This document shows positions 50,080 to 58,418 of a DNA stretch of 64,000 nt, piece after piece; position 1 is the first letter of the stretch; the number at the start of each line of letters is the position of its first letter. The notes beneath the pieces are model-generated. The model saw only the letters and a program-made list of their open reading frames with translations. It did not search any database and was not told where the DNA came from. The stretch lies in assembly GCA_016789905.1 (NCBI GenBank), contig JAEUQC010000163.1:19433-83432 (forward strand), given 5' to 3'. The translations under genes and the position numbers were made by a program. The DNA is from Bryobacterales bacterium (GTDB lineage: Bacteria; Acidobacteriota; Terriglobia; Bryobacterales; Bryobacteraceae).

Positions 50080-51429
50080 TTAGGGAACCCTCGCTAGAAA
50101 CGGTTCCAGGTCGCCCTGCGTATGCGCCACCGCCAACTCCGCCCGCCAAACCGATAGTTGCGCCAGCGCCGCGTCAATCTCCGCCTGCGTCAGTTGTCTT
50201 TGCGCGTCCGCCACTTCCAACAGCGTTCCTAACCCCGCCCTATACCGCGCCTGCGTCTGCGTCAGCACCGATTGCAACGCCTCCACCTGCCGTGGCGCCA
50301 GCGCCGCTATCCGCCGCGCCCCGTCCACCTGTGCCTTCGCCTGCGCCAGCCGCCCGCTCAACTCCCGTTCAATCAATTCTTTCCGCGACGCCTCCCGCGT
50401 CTGCCGTTGCGCCTCAATCTCTTTCCGCGCCCGCAACGCCTTGTAGTCCATCAACGGCAGCGTCGCCGAAAACCCAATCGCCCAGTTGCCATGGTCCGGA
50501 TACAGCCCGTACCCGCCTCCGGCAAACGGTCCATTCACCCGCGCTCCTGACCCGCGTCCGAACGCCGCCCCCTGCAACGCCAGCTTCGGATACCAGCCCT
50601 TATCAATCGACTTCATCCGCGCGATGATCTCTTCAATGGAACGCTGCTGCTCCAGCAACTGCGGATGCGTTGCCTGTATCCCCGCTCCCGCGCCCCCCGC
50701 CGGTTCCGCTTTCAAAAACGCTTTCGCGTCCAGCTCTTTCACCGCCGATCCAACATACTGTTCCAGCAGCGCCTTCGCCTGCGCCACGCTCTGTTCCGCG
50801 CGCACCACCTGGGTTTCCACCAGAATCGTCTCGGCTTGAATCCGCGCCAGGTCCGCGCCCGGCCGCAGGTCGGCCTTTGTCAGCGCCTCGATAATCTTTT
50901 CAAATTCTTTGTTCCGGACAATGCCAGCCTTCGCCGCCGCCACTGCCTGTTCCGCCGCCACTGCCGTCAAATAGGCGTCCGCCGCCGCCGCCGCCACGTC
51001 CAGCTTCGTCCGCGCCACCGCCGCCTCCGCGCGCGCTCGCGTCGCCGCCACCGCGTCTACATCGGCCTGCCGCCGACCAAAGTCGTACGGCTCCCACGAT
51101 ACCAACACCCCAATCGCCGTGCCGAATACGTTTCGCGTCTGCGATCCATCGATCTGCGGTCCCGATATCGGCGGAATCACCGGATTCGGGAACATCAGCC
51201 CAAACACGTTGTTCGCAGTCGCCCGGTTCACCTGCGCAATTCCGTCCACTCTCGGCAGAAACGCGGTTCGCGCCAACTGAATCGACGCCGCCGCTTCGTT
51301 CACCTGTTCCCGCGAAACCCGAATCGATGGATATCTCTCCGACGCCCGCTGAACGGCTTCCTTCAACGTCAACGGGGCGTCCTGCGCATTGCAGGAAAGG
51401 ACTAGGGCAAGAATAAGAAAAAACTTCAT
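50080..51429 (-). CDS. TolC-family outer-membrane efflux protein
   Basis: 449 aa. Signal MKFFLILALVLSCNA, then two outer-membrane efflux repeats: LTLKEAVQRASERYPSIRVSREQVNEAAASIQLARTAFLPRVD and, in the second half, LPLMDYKALRARKEIEAQRQTREASRKELIERELSGRLAQAKAQVDGARRI. Long Ala-rich alpha-barrel helices occupy about 110-220 and 300-420. It forms the trimeric exit duct of the tripartite pump. ATG 51429 overlaps the lpxA stop by four bases (ATGA), coupling lipid A synthesis and efflux on one transcript. Confidence 0.95.
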   Translation of the reverse strand: MKFFLILALVLSCNAQDAPLTLKEAVQRASERYPSIRVSREQVNEAAASIQLARTAFLPRVDGIAQVNRATANNVFGLMFPNPVIPPISGPQIDGSQTRNVFGTAIGVLVSWEPYDFGRRQADVDAVAATRARAEAAVARTKLDVAAAAADAYLTAVAAEQAVAAAKAGIVRNKEFEKIIEALTKADLRPGADLARIQAETILVETQVVRAEQSVAQAKALLEQYVGSAVKELDAKAFLKAEPAGGAGAGIQATHPQLLEQQRSIEEIIARMKSIDKGWYPKLALQGAAFGRGSGARVNGPFAGGGYGLYPDHGNWAIGFSATLPLMDYKALRARKEIEAQRQTREASRKELIERELSGRLAQAKAQVDGARRIAALAPRQVEALQSVLTQTQARYRAGLGTLLEVADAQRQLTQAEIDAALAQLSVWRAELAVAHTQGDLEPFLARVP

Positions 51430-52235
51430 TCGGGTTGGTTTTTGCCGGCCTCTCGACAGATGCCGCGCTTTGAGTTTCGTACGAACCGGACCAGATGCTC
51501 CGTCAGCGGTCCCGGCAGCTCCGTCTCGATACGCCGTAATGCCTCTGCCAATGGTAACCCGCTACGATACATCACCCGGTACGCCTTTTTCAACTGTTGA
51601 ATCTCCGCCGTCGCGATCCCCGCCCGCCGCAATCCGATCAGGTTCAGCCCGCACGGCGATATCTTGAATCCCGCGTAGGTAAAGAATGGCGGCGCGTCCA
51701 GGCTCACCCGCGTGTTCCCGCTGATAATCGCCAGCCGCCCAACTTTGCCGAACTGATGTATCAGCGCCCCGCCCGATAGAAACGCCTGATCCTCCACTTC
51801 CGCGTACCCCGCCACCAGCGCGCAACTGGCGATGATCGTCCCATTCCCAACCACCGCGTTATGCGCGATGTGCCCCGACGTCATGATGAAATTGTCATCC
51901 CCGATCACCGTCGCCGTCTCCGGCTTTGAGCCCCGCGAAATCGTGTAGTGCTCCCGAATCTTGTTGCGGCTCCCAATTCGCAGGTAGCTCCGCTGCCCTG
52001 CGAATCCCTTGTCCAGCGGATCGGTCCCCAGCACCGTCTGCGATGAGATCTCGTTGTCATCCCCAAGCGTCGTCCAGCGCTTCACGAACACATACGGCTC
52101 CAGCAAATTGTTCGCGCCTATCGTGACATCGGCTTCAACAATGCAGAACTCCCCGACAACGGTCCCGGGCCCAATCTGGGCGTCCGGATGTACTTTGGCT
52201 GTGGCGGCGATGCGGGCGGAAGGATCAATAGCCAT
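51426..52235 (-). CDS. lpxA: UDP-N-acetylglucosamine acyltransferase (LpxA)
   Basis: 269 aa. First step of lipid A synthesis: transfers a 3-hydroxyacyl chain from ACP to UDP-GlcNAc (EC 2.3.1.129). The left-handed beta-helix hexapeptides run from SARIAATAKVHPDAQIGPGTVVGEF to about residue 190. SGHIAHNAVVGNGTIIASCALVAGYAEVEDQAFLSGGALIHQFGKVGRLA contains the catalytic His region and the LpxA-specific H-Q-F/V-x-K-V-G-R segment; a helical C-terminal domain (TAEIQQLKKAYRVMYRS) follows. ATG 52235 was chosen because it starts just before the beta-helix; longer frames upstream run through the divergent lpxD. Only 22 bases separate the two starts. Confidence 0.95.
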   Translation of the reverse strand: MAIDPSARIAATAKVHPDAQIGPGTVVGEFCIVEADVTIGANNLLEPYVFVKRWTTLGDDNEISSQTVLGTDPLDKGFAGQRSYLRIGSRNKIREHYTISRGSKPETATVIGDDNFIMTSGHIAHNAVVGNGTIIASCALVAGYAEVEDQAFLSGGALIHQFGKVGRLAIISGNTRVSLDAPPFFTYAGFKISPCGLNLIGLRRAGIATAEIQQLKKAYRVMYRSGLPLAEALRRIETELPGPLTEHLVRFVRNSKRGICREAGKNQPE

Positions 52236-52257
52236 CTGTCTTCGTATCATACAAGTC

Positions 52258-53274
52258 ATGCGTGTTTCCGATTTGGCTCTCCGCCTCCAGGCCCCCTTCG
52301 AGGGCGTCGGTGATCTCGAAATCCAGCGTGCCCTACCCGTCGAAGAAGCCGGCCCCGCCGACCTCGCCTTCGCCTCCGGCCGCAAAGGTGTCGTCATGGC
52401 CGCGTCCTCCCTCGCCGGCTGCCTCATCGTCGACGCCTCCTTCCCCGCCGGCCGCACTCTCATCCGCGTCCCCGACCCGCGCACCGCCTTCGCCATGGCC
52501 CTGATGATCCTCTACCCGCCCAAGAAATACACGCCCGGCATTCACCCCACCGCCGTTGTCCACCCCTCGGCATCGATCGCGGATGAGGTCCACATCGGCC
52601 CCCACGCCGCCATCGGCGAGCACGCCGTCATCGGCCAGGGCTCCGTCATCGGCGCCGGCTGCTGCATCGGTGACGGCGCTTCCATCGGCCCCAATTGCTT
52701 GCTCCATCCTCGCGTCACCATCTACGATGGCGTTCGCGTCGGCGCCCGCGCCATCCTTCATAGCGGCGCCGTCCTCGGTGCCGATGGCTTCGGCTTCGTC
52801 CGTGTCAACGGCGCCTACCAGAAGTTCCCGCAGGTCGGAACTGTCGAACTCGGCGACGATTGCGAAATCGGCGCCAACTCCACCATTGACCGTGCCGCCC
52901 TCGGCGTCACCCGCCTCGGCAACGGCGTCAAGCTCGACAACATGGTCCACATCGGCCACAACTGCCGCATCGACGATCACGTCGTAATCGCCGCCCAAAC
53001 CGGCATGTCCGGCGGCTGCGTCATTGAAGCCGGCGCCGTCATCGGCGGCCAGGTCGGCATGGGCGATAAAGTCCGTGTCGAGTCCGGCGCCGTCCTCGGC
53101 TCCGGTAGCGGCGTCCTCACTTCCAAAATCGTCCGCGGCGGCGACACCTACTGGGGCACTCCGGCCCGCCCCTTGAAGGAATACCTGCGCCAATTGGCCC
53201 ACATGGCCAACCTGCCGAAACTCGCCGCCCGCGTCAAAGAGCTCGAAAAGCGAACCGAGGACCCATCTATCTAA
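52258..53274 (+). CDS. lpxD: UDP-3-O-(3-hydroxyacyl)glucosamine N-acyltransferase (LpxD)
   Basis: 338 aa. Third step of lipid A synthesis: N-acylates UDP-3-O-acyl-GlcN (EC 2.3.1.191). A uridine-binding N-terminal domain (1-105, with FASGRKGVVMAASSLAGCLIV) is followed by hexapeptide repeats (HIGPHAAIGEHAVIGQGSVIG and onward), the catalytic His segment DNMVHIGHNCRIDDHVVIAAQTGMSG, GDTYWGTPARPLKEYLRQLAHM and a C-terminal helix (LPKLAARVKELEKR), all standard. Alone on the plus strand in the last 32 kb. Divergent from lpxA, with promoters necessarily inside the coding regions. A longer in-frame extension starting at 52009 overlaps lpxA and is rejected. Confidence 0.95.
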   Translation: MRVSDLALRLQAPFEGVGDLEIQRALPVEEAGPADLAFASGRKGVVMAASSLAGCLIVDASFPAGRTLIRVPDPRTAFAMALMILYPPKKYTPGIHPTAVVHPSASIADEVHIGPHAAIGEHAVIGQGSVIGAGCCIGDGASIGPNCLLHPRVTIYDGVRVGARAILHSGAVLGADGFGFVRVNGAYQKFPQVGTVELGDDCEIGANSTIDRAALGVTRLGNGVKLDNMVHIGHNCRIDDHVVIAAQTGMSGGCVIEAGAVIGGQVGMGDKVRVESGAVLGSGSGVLTSKIVRGGDTYWGTPARPLKEYLRQLAHMANLPKLAARVKELEKRTEDPSI

Positions 53275-53332
53275 AAAGTCCGGCCACAAGTGCCTCGCCG
53301 GAAAACCACATGCCGGGACTTGCATTAGCATG

Positions 53333-53390
53333 TCCCAAAACGCGCGGCATCCCCACCCCCACAATGCGCTACGCCCTTGTACTACCCGCG
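53333..53390 (+). repeat. 58-bp direct repeat, copy A
   Basis: Differs from copy B (53451-53508) at only four of 58 positions. The repeat lies in the 326-bp non-coding gap between lpxD and the degenerate kinase gene. A shorter CGCCGGAAAACC also recurs before each copy (53296 and 53410), so a unit of about 115 bases seems to have been duplicated. The core GCGGCATCCCCACCCCCACA is strongly strand-biased, C-rich on plus. Confidence 0.85.
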
Positions 53391-53450
53391 CCACCGCCCA
53401 AAGCCAGCCCGCCGGAAAACCCCACCTGCAACACAAAAACCCGCCAGGAC

Positions 53451-53508
53451 TCCCAAAACACGCGGCATCCCCACCCCCACAATGCGTTACGCCCTTCAAC
53501 TACCCGCG
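53451..53508 (+). repeat. 58-bp direct repeat, copy B
   Basis: Second copy, 118 bases downstream of the first. Neither copy contains a palindrome longer than about 6 bases or a plausible short gene. Two copies with 93 percent identity in a gap between convergent genes look like a dispersed intergenic element or a local tandem duplication. Beyond these copies I see nothing in 53275-53600. Confidence 0.85.
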
Positions 53509-53600
53509 GCGAAGCCACCCCCTTTCCCCTACTTCTCCGAAACCCCATACAACAAGTCCGGTTACAGCTTGGGCAATCCGGCCCAGCCGGTGTCGAGGCT

Positions 53601-54245
53601 CTAAACCGCCGCCGCCATCGGCAAATCCAGCCGCAGGCACAGCCACCCATCTTTGTCTTTTTCCGCGCTGAACCGCCCCGCGTTGTTCTCCGCTATGTGC
53701 CGGCACGTCAGCAGTTGATTGCCGCCCAGCGCTTCGAATAGAGACTCCGGGCAAACATGCGGCGCGCTCGCCCGAAACTCGATCCGCACATTCCGGTCCC
53801 TGCAATCGCCCGAAAGCCTGATATTCTGCGGCTCGGCAATCGACCGCCGCATAAACTGAAAAACGCTCCGCAGCAGATGCCGGCACTGCTCCAGGTCCAC
53901 CCAGACCGCCGGCAACTCTTCCGCGAACGACTGCTGCACGGCCAGCCCCTCGCTCACCCACGCCTCGCTCAGCACCTCTTCGTGCAGTTCCGCCAGGTCC
54001 ACCGGAACCGGATGCGGCGGCGCCATTTGCAGCAGATGCAACACATCGGAAAGCACCCAGTTCGCGCTGTCCACCATCTGTTGCAGTCGCTCCACCTGCG
54101 CCCCAACGTCCGTCTGCGATCCGCCCAACGTCATTTGCAGGTAGTACGCAATCGATTCCAGCGCGCTCAGCGGTTGTCGCAGTTCGTGGGTCAGATGCCG
54201 GACGACATCTTTCGCGGGCAGGGTAGGTTCACCGGGTTCAGGCAT
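53601..54245 (-). CDS. Degenerate histidine-kinase-like protein
   Basis: About 214 aa from ATG 54245 (TTG 54254 is also possible). HLTHELRQPLSALESIAYYLQM near the N-terminus matches a HisKA H-box, including the phospho-accepting His-Glu-Leu-Arg. The C-terminal half has the size of a HATPase domain, but the N box is replaced by RSVFQFMRRSIAEP and no DxGxG or GxGL motif is present; LLTCRHIAENNAGRFSAEKDKDGWLCLRLDLPM mimics the last G-box strands. It probably cannot bind ATP normally. It might be a phosphotransfer or anti-kinase protein, or a decayed kinase. No response regulator is adjacent. Confidence 0.7.
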   Translation of the reverse strand: MPEPGEPTLPAKDVVRHLTHELRQPLSALESIAYYLQMTLGGSQTDVGAQVERLQQMVDSANWVLSDVLHLLQMAPPHPVPVDLAELHEEVLSEAWVSEGLAVQQSFAEELPAVWVDLEQCRHLLRSVFQFMRRSIAEPQNIRLSGDCRDRNVRIEFRASAPHVCPESLFEALGGNQLLTCRHIAENNAGRFSAEKDKDGWLCLRLDLPMAAAV

Positions 54246-54287
54246 GAGCTGCAAGCGTGAGTGTAGCGCAATTCGGTGCCGACATTC

Positions 54288-55529
54288 TCACCCGGAAATG
54301 TCGCGAAGAGATATTCCCACCAGTGCCACGGTTAGCCCTATCATAATCGCCACCGCCGTCCATGCCACCGCGTTGTACGCCCGCGAATTTGTCCAGTCCC
54401 GCATGATCGTTTTCCGGTTCACGATGATCGTCATGTAGATCAGCACAAACGGCAGCAGCACGCCGTTCAGCACCTGCGAAAGCAAAATCATCCGCACCAG
54501 CGGGAATCCGGGAATCAGAATCACGCCGCCTCCAATCACAATCAGCAGCGTGAACAGCCAGTAGAACACCGGCGCCTCGGCGAATTGTTTATTCACGCCC
54601 GATTCGAATCCCAATCCCTCGCAAACCGTATACGCCGTCGATAGCGGCAGGATGCACGCCGCGAACAGCGATGCGTTCAAAAGCCCCGCGCAGAACAGTA
54701 AATACGCGTATTCGCCGAACGGCTTCAAGCCCAGCGCCGCGTCCGTCGAATCTTTGATGTCCCTCGGCTGCACGCTCCAAATCGCTCCCGCGCACGCCAC
54801 GATGATAAAGAACGCGATCACCGTCATCACCACACAGCCCACAATCACTTCGATCCGCGATTCGGCATACTCCTTCGCGCTCACGCCCTTCTCCACAATC
54901 GCCGCCTGCAAATAGAACTGCATCCACGGCGCCACGCTCGTCCCCACCATCCCAATCAGCAGCGTAATGTATCCCGGCTCAAACAGCAGCACTGGCCGCA
55001 CACTATACAGCGCCGCTTCCTTCCAATCCGGTTTTACTAGCACACCGCTGACGATGTAGCAGACATAGATAGCCGTCGCGAACAGGAAGATACGTTCCAC
55101 GCTCGCATAAGTCCCCTTCACTACTAACAGCCACACCGCCACCGCGCCCAGCGGAACAGTAATATACCTCGACACGCCGAACAGCTCCAGCGAACTCGCA
55201 ATCCCCGCGAAGTTCGCCATCACGTTCGTCAGGTTCGCTCCAATTAACGCCATCATCACGAAGAACGTCGTCCGCAGCCCGAACTCCTCGCGAATCAGAT
55301 CGCTCAAACCCTTCCCCGTCACCGCGCCCATCCGCGAACACATCTCCTGCGTCACAATCAGCAGCGCCATAATCGGCAGCAGCGTCCACAGCGGCAGGTA
55401 CCCGTACTTCGCCCCAGCCTGCGAATACGTGAATATTCCGCCGGCGTCGTTGTCCACCACCGCCGTGATAAAGCCCGGCCCGATCACCGAAAAGAACACC
55501 GCGATGTGATAGCGGAGGCGTCTGAACAT
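54288..55529 (-). CDS. Nramp-family divalent metal transporter, NRMT-like (possible Mg2+)
   Basis: 413 aa with 11 or so hydrophobic helices. The first helix reads VIGPGFITAVVDNDAGGIFTY (DNDAGG at 26-31) where canonical Nramp Mn/Fe transporters have DPGN, and the sixth-helix motif is GTSVAPWMQFY (196-206) in place of M-P-H. Loss of both metal-site signatures is a feature of Nramp-related magnesium transporters. The gene starts two bases after the stop of an MgtE-N/CBS protein, which fits Mg2+ uptake with a cytoplasmic sensor. Mn2+ or another divalent ion remains possible. Inner membrane. Confidence 0.85.
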   Translation of the reverse strand: MFRRLRYHIAVFFSVIGPGFITAVVDNDAGGIFTYSQAGAKYGYLPLWTLLPIMALLIVTQEMCSRMGAVTGKGLSDLIREEFGLRTTFFVMMALIGANLTNVMANFAGIASSLELFGVSRYITVPLGAVAVWLLVVKGTYASVERIFLFATAIYVCYIVSGVLVKPDWKEAALYSVRPVLLFEPGYITLLIGMVGTSVAPWMQFYLQAAIVEKGVSAKEYAESRIEVIVGCVVMTVIAFFIIVACAGAIWSVQPRDIKDSTDAALGLKPFGEYAYLLFCAGLLNASLFAACILPLSTAYTVCEGLGFESGVNKQFAEAPVFYWLFTLLIVIGGGVILIPGFPLVRMILLSQVLNGVLLPFVLIYMTIIVNRKTIMRDWTNSRAYNAVAWTAVAIMIGLTVALVGISLRDISG

Positions 55530-55531
55530 CG

Positions 55532-56770
55532 TTAACTCTGCCGCAGCACCGCGATGATATCGTCGGCCGTAATAACGCCTATCAGCCGTTGCGCGTGGTC
55601 TACCACCGGCAGCGTCACCAGGTTGTACTTGTCGAACACCGCGACCACCCGGTCCTGCTTCTCCTTCACCGGCACCGTCACCAACCGTTCGGTTTGTAAC
55701 GACGCCAGCAGCACCGCCGGATTGCCCAAAAACAACCGCGCCAGCGGCACCGCCCCTTTCAGCCGCTCCTCCTCATCGATCAGGAACACCGTGTTCGTCG
55801 ATTCCAACGCATAATCATGCCCTTGTATCGCCGCAATCGCCTCTCCCACCGTCGCCGTATGCGCCACCGTCACATACTCGGTCGTCATCAGCCCGCCCGC
55901 CGAATCTTCCCGGTGCTCCAGCAACTCTTCCACCTCGTGCGCCGGCTCGTCGCTCATCTCTTCCAGAATCGCGTCGGACTTCTCCTCTTCCATCTCCGCC
56001 AGCACATCGGCCGCCTCGTCCGGCGACATCTCTTCAATAATCTCCGCCGCCTTTTCCTCGCTGAGCGCCTCCAGAATGCTCGCCTGTATATCCGGGTCCA
56101 CTTCCGATAGCGCTTCCGCCGCCACTTCACTATCCAGCGAGCCGAACAGCGCCTCCCGGTCCGACGGTCCCAACTCCTCCACAATATCCGCCAAATCGGC
56201 CGGATGCATCGCCTCCAGCGCGTGCGTCGAAATGTTCAGCCGCAGCCGCCGCTGCGGGTCGCTCTCCACAATGTTGCAGTACTCCCAGCGGATCGAATTC
56301 ACCGGTATCGGCATCATCATCCGCCGCACCAGCGGCCGCGGAATCACCCCCTGCGCCAGCCGCCGGAACATCGACCGCAGCCCGATGTCCACTTCCTGCA
56401 CCCGCAGTTCGTCATGCCCGTTCTGCCGCACCCGCTGGAACGTGACATCCGTTACCCGCACCACCTTCCGCCCCTCCACGTCGATAATCTGCTGGTCCAG
56501 CAGATCCCGCTCCAGCCGCAGCATGTAGTCGTCGCGATGGTACGGCGTCAACTGTTCATCGCTCAGCCAGATTCCATCCAGCGATATCGTCTGGATCTGG
56601 TCATGCCGCACCGTCAGCCACGCCCATCCGCCGCCCAGCAAATAACGGTCTACCCGCGCCGCGTCTACCAGCGGAACGATCGCCGCGTCGCGCACACGGC
56701 CCAGCTTCCGGCCCTTAAGGTCGTATACCTTGAGCCCGACAAGTTCAGTAAAGAACAGGTGGTCCAGCAT
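55532..56770 (-). CDS. MgtE N-domain plus CBS-pair protein with PRC-barrel-like N-terminus, no channel
   Basis: 412 aa, soluble. Residues 1-125 contain two PRC-barrel-like units (GLKVYDLKGRKLGRVRDAAIVPL; QIIDVEGRKVVRVTDVTFQRV). Residues about 185-290 are the superhelical MgtE intracellular domain (MHPADLADIVEELGPSDREALFGSLDSEVAAEALSEVD and repeats EEKAAEIIEEMSPDEAADVLAEME). A CBS pair (TEYVTVAHTATVGEAIAAIQG to DHAQRLIGVITADDIIAVLRQS) ends the protein. The transmembrane channel of true MgtE is absent. In MgtE these cytosolic domains sense Mg2+; here they are probably a separate sensor for the Nramp-like transporter encoded two bases downstream. ATG 56770 is preferred over a 19-codon longer start lacking conservation. 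Confidence 0.88.
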   Translation of the reverse strand: MLDHLFFTELVGLKVYDLKGRKLGRVRDAAIVPLVDAARVDRYLLGGGWAWLTVRHDQIQTISLDGIWLSDEQLTPYHRDDYMLRLERDLLDQQIIDVEGRKVVRVTDVTFQRVRQNGHDELRVQEVDIGLRSMFRRLAQGVIPRPLVRRMMMPIPVNSIRWEYCNIVESDPQRRLRLNISTHALEAMHPADLADIVEELGPSDREALFGSLDSEVAAEALSEVDPDIQASILEALSEEKAAEIIEEMSPDEAADVLAEMEEEKSDAILEEMSDEPAHEVEELLEHREDSAGGLMTTEYVTVAHTATVGEAIAAIQGHDYALESTNTVFLIDEEERLKGAVPLARLFLGNPAVLLASLQTERLVTVPVKEKQDRVVAVFDKYNLVTLPVVDHAQRLIGVITADDIIAVLRQS

Positions 56771-56856
56771 CGCAGTGGTTCCGTGGTCATATCGCGTCAG
56801 GGGCGCGCCGCGCGCCCCTCTTTCCACTATCGCGCACTACCCGCCGCGCTGGCTAT

Positions 56857-58329
56857 TTATTTCAGTTTTTCGGCCAGAATTTGATTCACCGTCGCCGGAT
56901 TCGCCTGCCCCCGCGACGCCTTCATCACCGCCCCAACCAGAAAACCGATCACCGTCGTCTTCCCGCCCTTATACTGCTCCACCTGCTTCGGATTCCCCGC
57001 GATCACCTCGTCGATCATCTTCTCCAGCGCCCCCGTATCCGAGATCTGCTTCAGCCCCTCCCGCTCCATAATCACGCGCGCCCCCTCGCCCGTCTCAAAC
57101 ATCTTCGGAAAGATCTCTTTCGCCAGTTTTCCCGACAGTTCCCCGCTCCCGATCAGGTCCACCAGTTCCCCAATATGCGCCGCCGGTATCGGCGATTCGC
57201 CTATCTCTTTCCCTGCCGTTTTCAACAACGCCGCCAGATCCCCCATCACCCAGTTCGCCACCGCCTTCGGGTTCTTCGACGCCGCTGCGGCCCGCTCATA
57301 GTACTCCGCGTTCTCCCGCGTCGCCGTCAACACATCGGCATCATACGGCGTCAGCCCATACTCACTCAAAAACCGCGCCCGTTTGGCCTGCGGCAGTTCC
57401 GGCATCTCGCCCCGGACCCGGGCCAGCCATTCCTCCCCGATCAACAACGGCACCAGGTCCGGCTCCGGAAAGTAGCGGTAGTCATGCGCCTCTTCTTTGC
57501 TCCGCATGCTCATCGTCTCCCCGGAATCGGCATTGAACAGCCGCGTCTCTTGGACAATCCGCCCCCCAGACGACACAATGCCCACCTGCCGCTCAAACTC
57601 AAAATCAATTGCCTGCCGCAGGAACCGGAACGAGTTCACATTCTTGATCTCCGCCCGCGTCCCCAGCGTCTCCTCACCCTTTTTCCGCACGCTCACATTC
57701 GCGTCGCAGCGCAGGTGCCCCTTCTCCATGTCGCACGTCGACACCCCGGCAAATTGCAGCGCCTGCTTCACTTCCGTCATGTACTGGAACGCCTCCTCGG
57801 AGGAGCGCAGGTCCGGTTCACTCACAATCTCAACCAGCGGCGTGCCGGAGCGGTTCAAATCCACATACGTGTACCGCTCGGAATCTTTGAAACCGTCGTG
57901 CTGGCTCTTCCCCGCGTCGTCTTCCATGTGGATGCGCGTAATACGTATCCGCTTCACACCCGATTCCAATTGAATATCCACCCACCCGCGCAGTGCGTAG
58001 GGCTTATCGAACTGCGATATCTGGTACCCCTTCGGCAGGTCCGGGTAGAAGTAGTTCTTCCGCGCGAATACCGACTCCGGCTGAATCTCGCAATGTAGCG
58101 CCAGCCCGCCCTTGATCGCCAGTTCCACCGCCTGCCGGCTCAGCACCGGCAGCGCGCCTGGAAACCCCAGGCATACCGGACAAACATTTGTGTTCGGCGC
58201 ATTGCCCACTTCCACTGGGCAGGAACAAAATATCTTGGTGCGCGTGGCGAGTTGGCAGTGGACTTCCAGCCCGATTACCATCTCGTACTGGGCTAGAATT
58301 TCCGGAGGCGTGGCGGCCAAAAGGGACAT
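56857..58329 (-). CDS. gatB: Asp-tRNA(Asn)/Glu-tRNA(Gln) amidotransferase subunit B
   Basis: 490 aa, normal length. YEMVIGLEVHCQLATRTKIFCSCPVEVGNAPNTNVCPVCLGFPGALPV is the GatB N-terminus with a zinc-site cysteine set (C-x-C and C-x-x-C). ARKNYFYPDLPKGYQISQFDKP is the family signature, and the C-terminal YqeY-like helical domain (GARVIMEREGLKQISDTGALEKMIDEVIAGNP) binds tRNA. It works with GatA and GatC, which are not in the window, to make Gln- and/or Asn-tRNA. Start ATG 58329. Its promoter probably overlaps the terminator of the next upstream gene. Confidence 0.97.
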   Translation of the reverse strand: MSLLAATPPEILAQYEMVIGLEVHCQLATRTKIFCSCPVEVGNAPNTNVCPVCLGFPGALPVLSRQAVELAIKGGLALHCEIQPESVFARKNYFYPDLPKGYQISQFDKPYALRGWVDIQLESGVKRIRITRIHMEDDAGKSQHDGFKDSERYTYVDLNRSGTPLVEIVSEPDLRSSEEAFQYMTEVKQALQFAGVSTCDMEKGHLRCDANVSVRKKGEETLGTRAEIKNVNSFRFLRQAIDFEFERQVGIVSSGGRIVQETRLFNADSGETMSMRSKEEAHDYRYFPEPDLVPLLIGEEWLARVRGEMPELPQAKRARFLSEYGLTPYDADVLTATRENAEYYERAAAASKNPKAVANWVMGDLAALLKTAGKEIGESPIPAAHIGELVDLIGSGELSGKLAKEIFPKMFETGEGARVIMEREGLKQISDTGALEKMIDEVIAGNPKQVEQYKGGKTTVIGFLVGAVMKASRGQANPATVNQILAEKLK

Positions 58330-58355
58330 CTTTCAATTATATTCGGCCCCCAAAG

Positions 58356-58390
58356 AAATCGGGACCGGCTTGTGCGGCCGGTCCCGATTT
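58356..58390 (-). terminator. Intrinsic terminator of the TIGR03437 protein gene
   Basis: A perfect 14-bp stem: AAATCGGGACCGGC (58356-58369) and its complement (58377-58390) around a 7-base loop, 28 bases past the stop at 58419 on the minus strand, followed by TTTCTTT. Strong GC stem plus T-rich tail. Confidence 0.8.
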
Positions 58391-58418
58391 TCACCTGCTT
58401 TATTGCGGTTTGCGGTGG

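Noticed and set aside
52333..53499. Minus-strand open frame of about 388 codons opposite lpxD
   Set aside because: Asp/Gly/Ala low-complexity shadow of the hexapeptide repeats; lpxD is complete and motif-perfect.
53275..53600. CRISPR array
   Set aside because: Only two 58-bp copies with a 60-base interval, no third repeat, no cas genes and too long for a CRISPR repeat.
56881..58098. Long plus-strand open frame of about 405 codons over gatB
   Set aside because: Arg/Pro/His-rich translation without domains, produced by third-position GC in gatB on the other strand.
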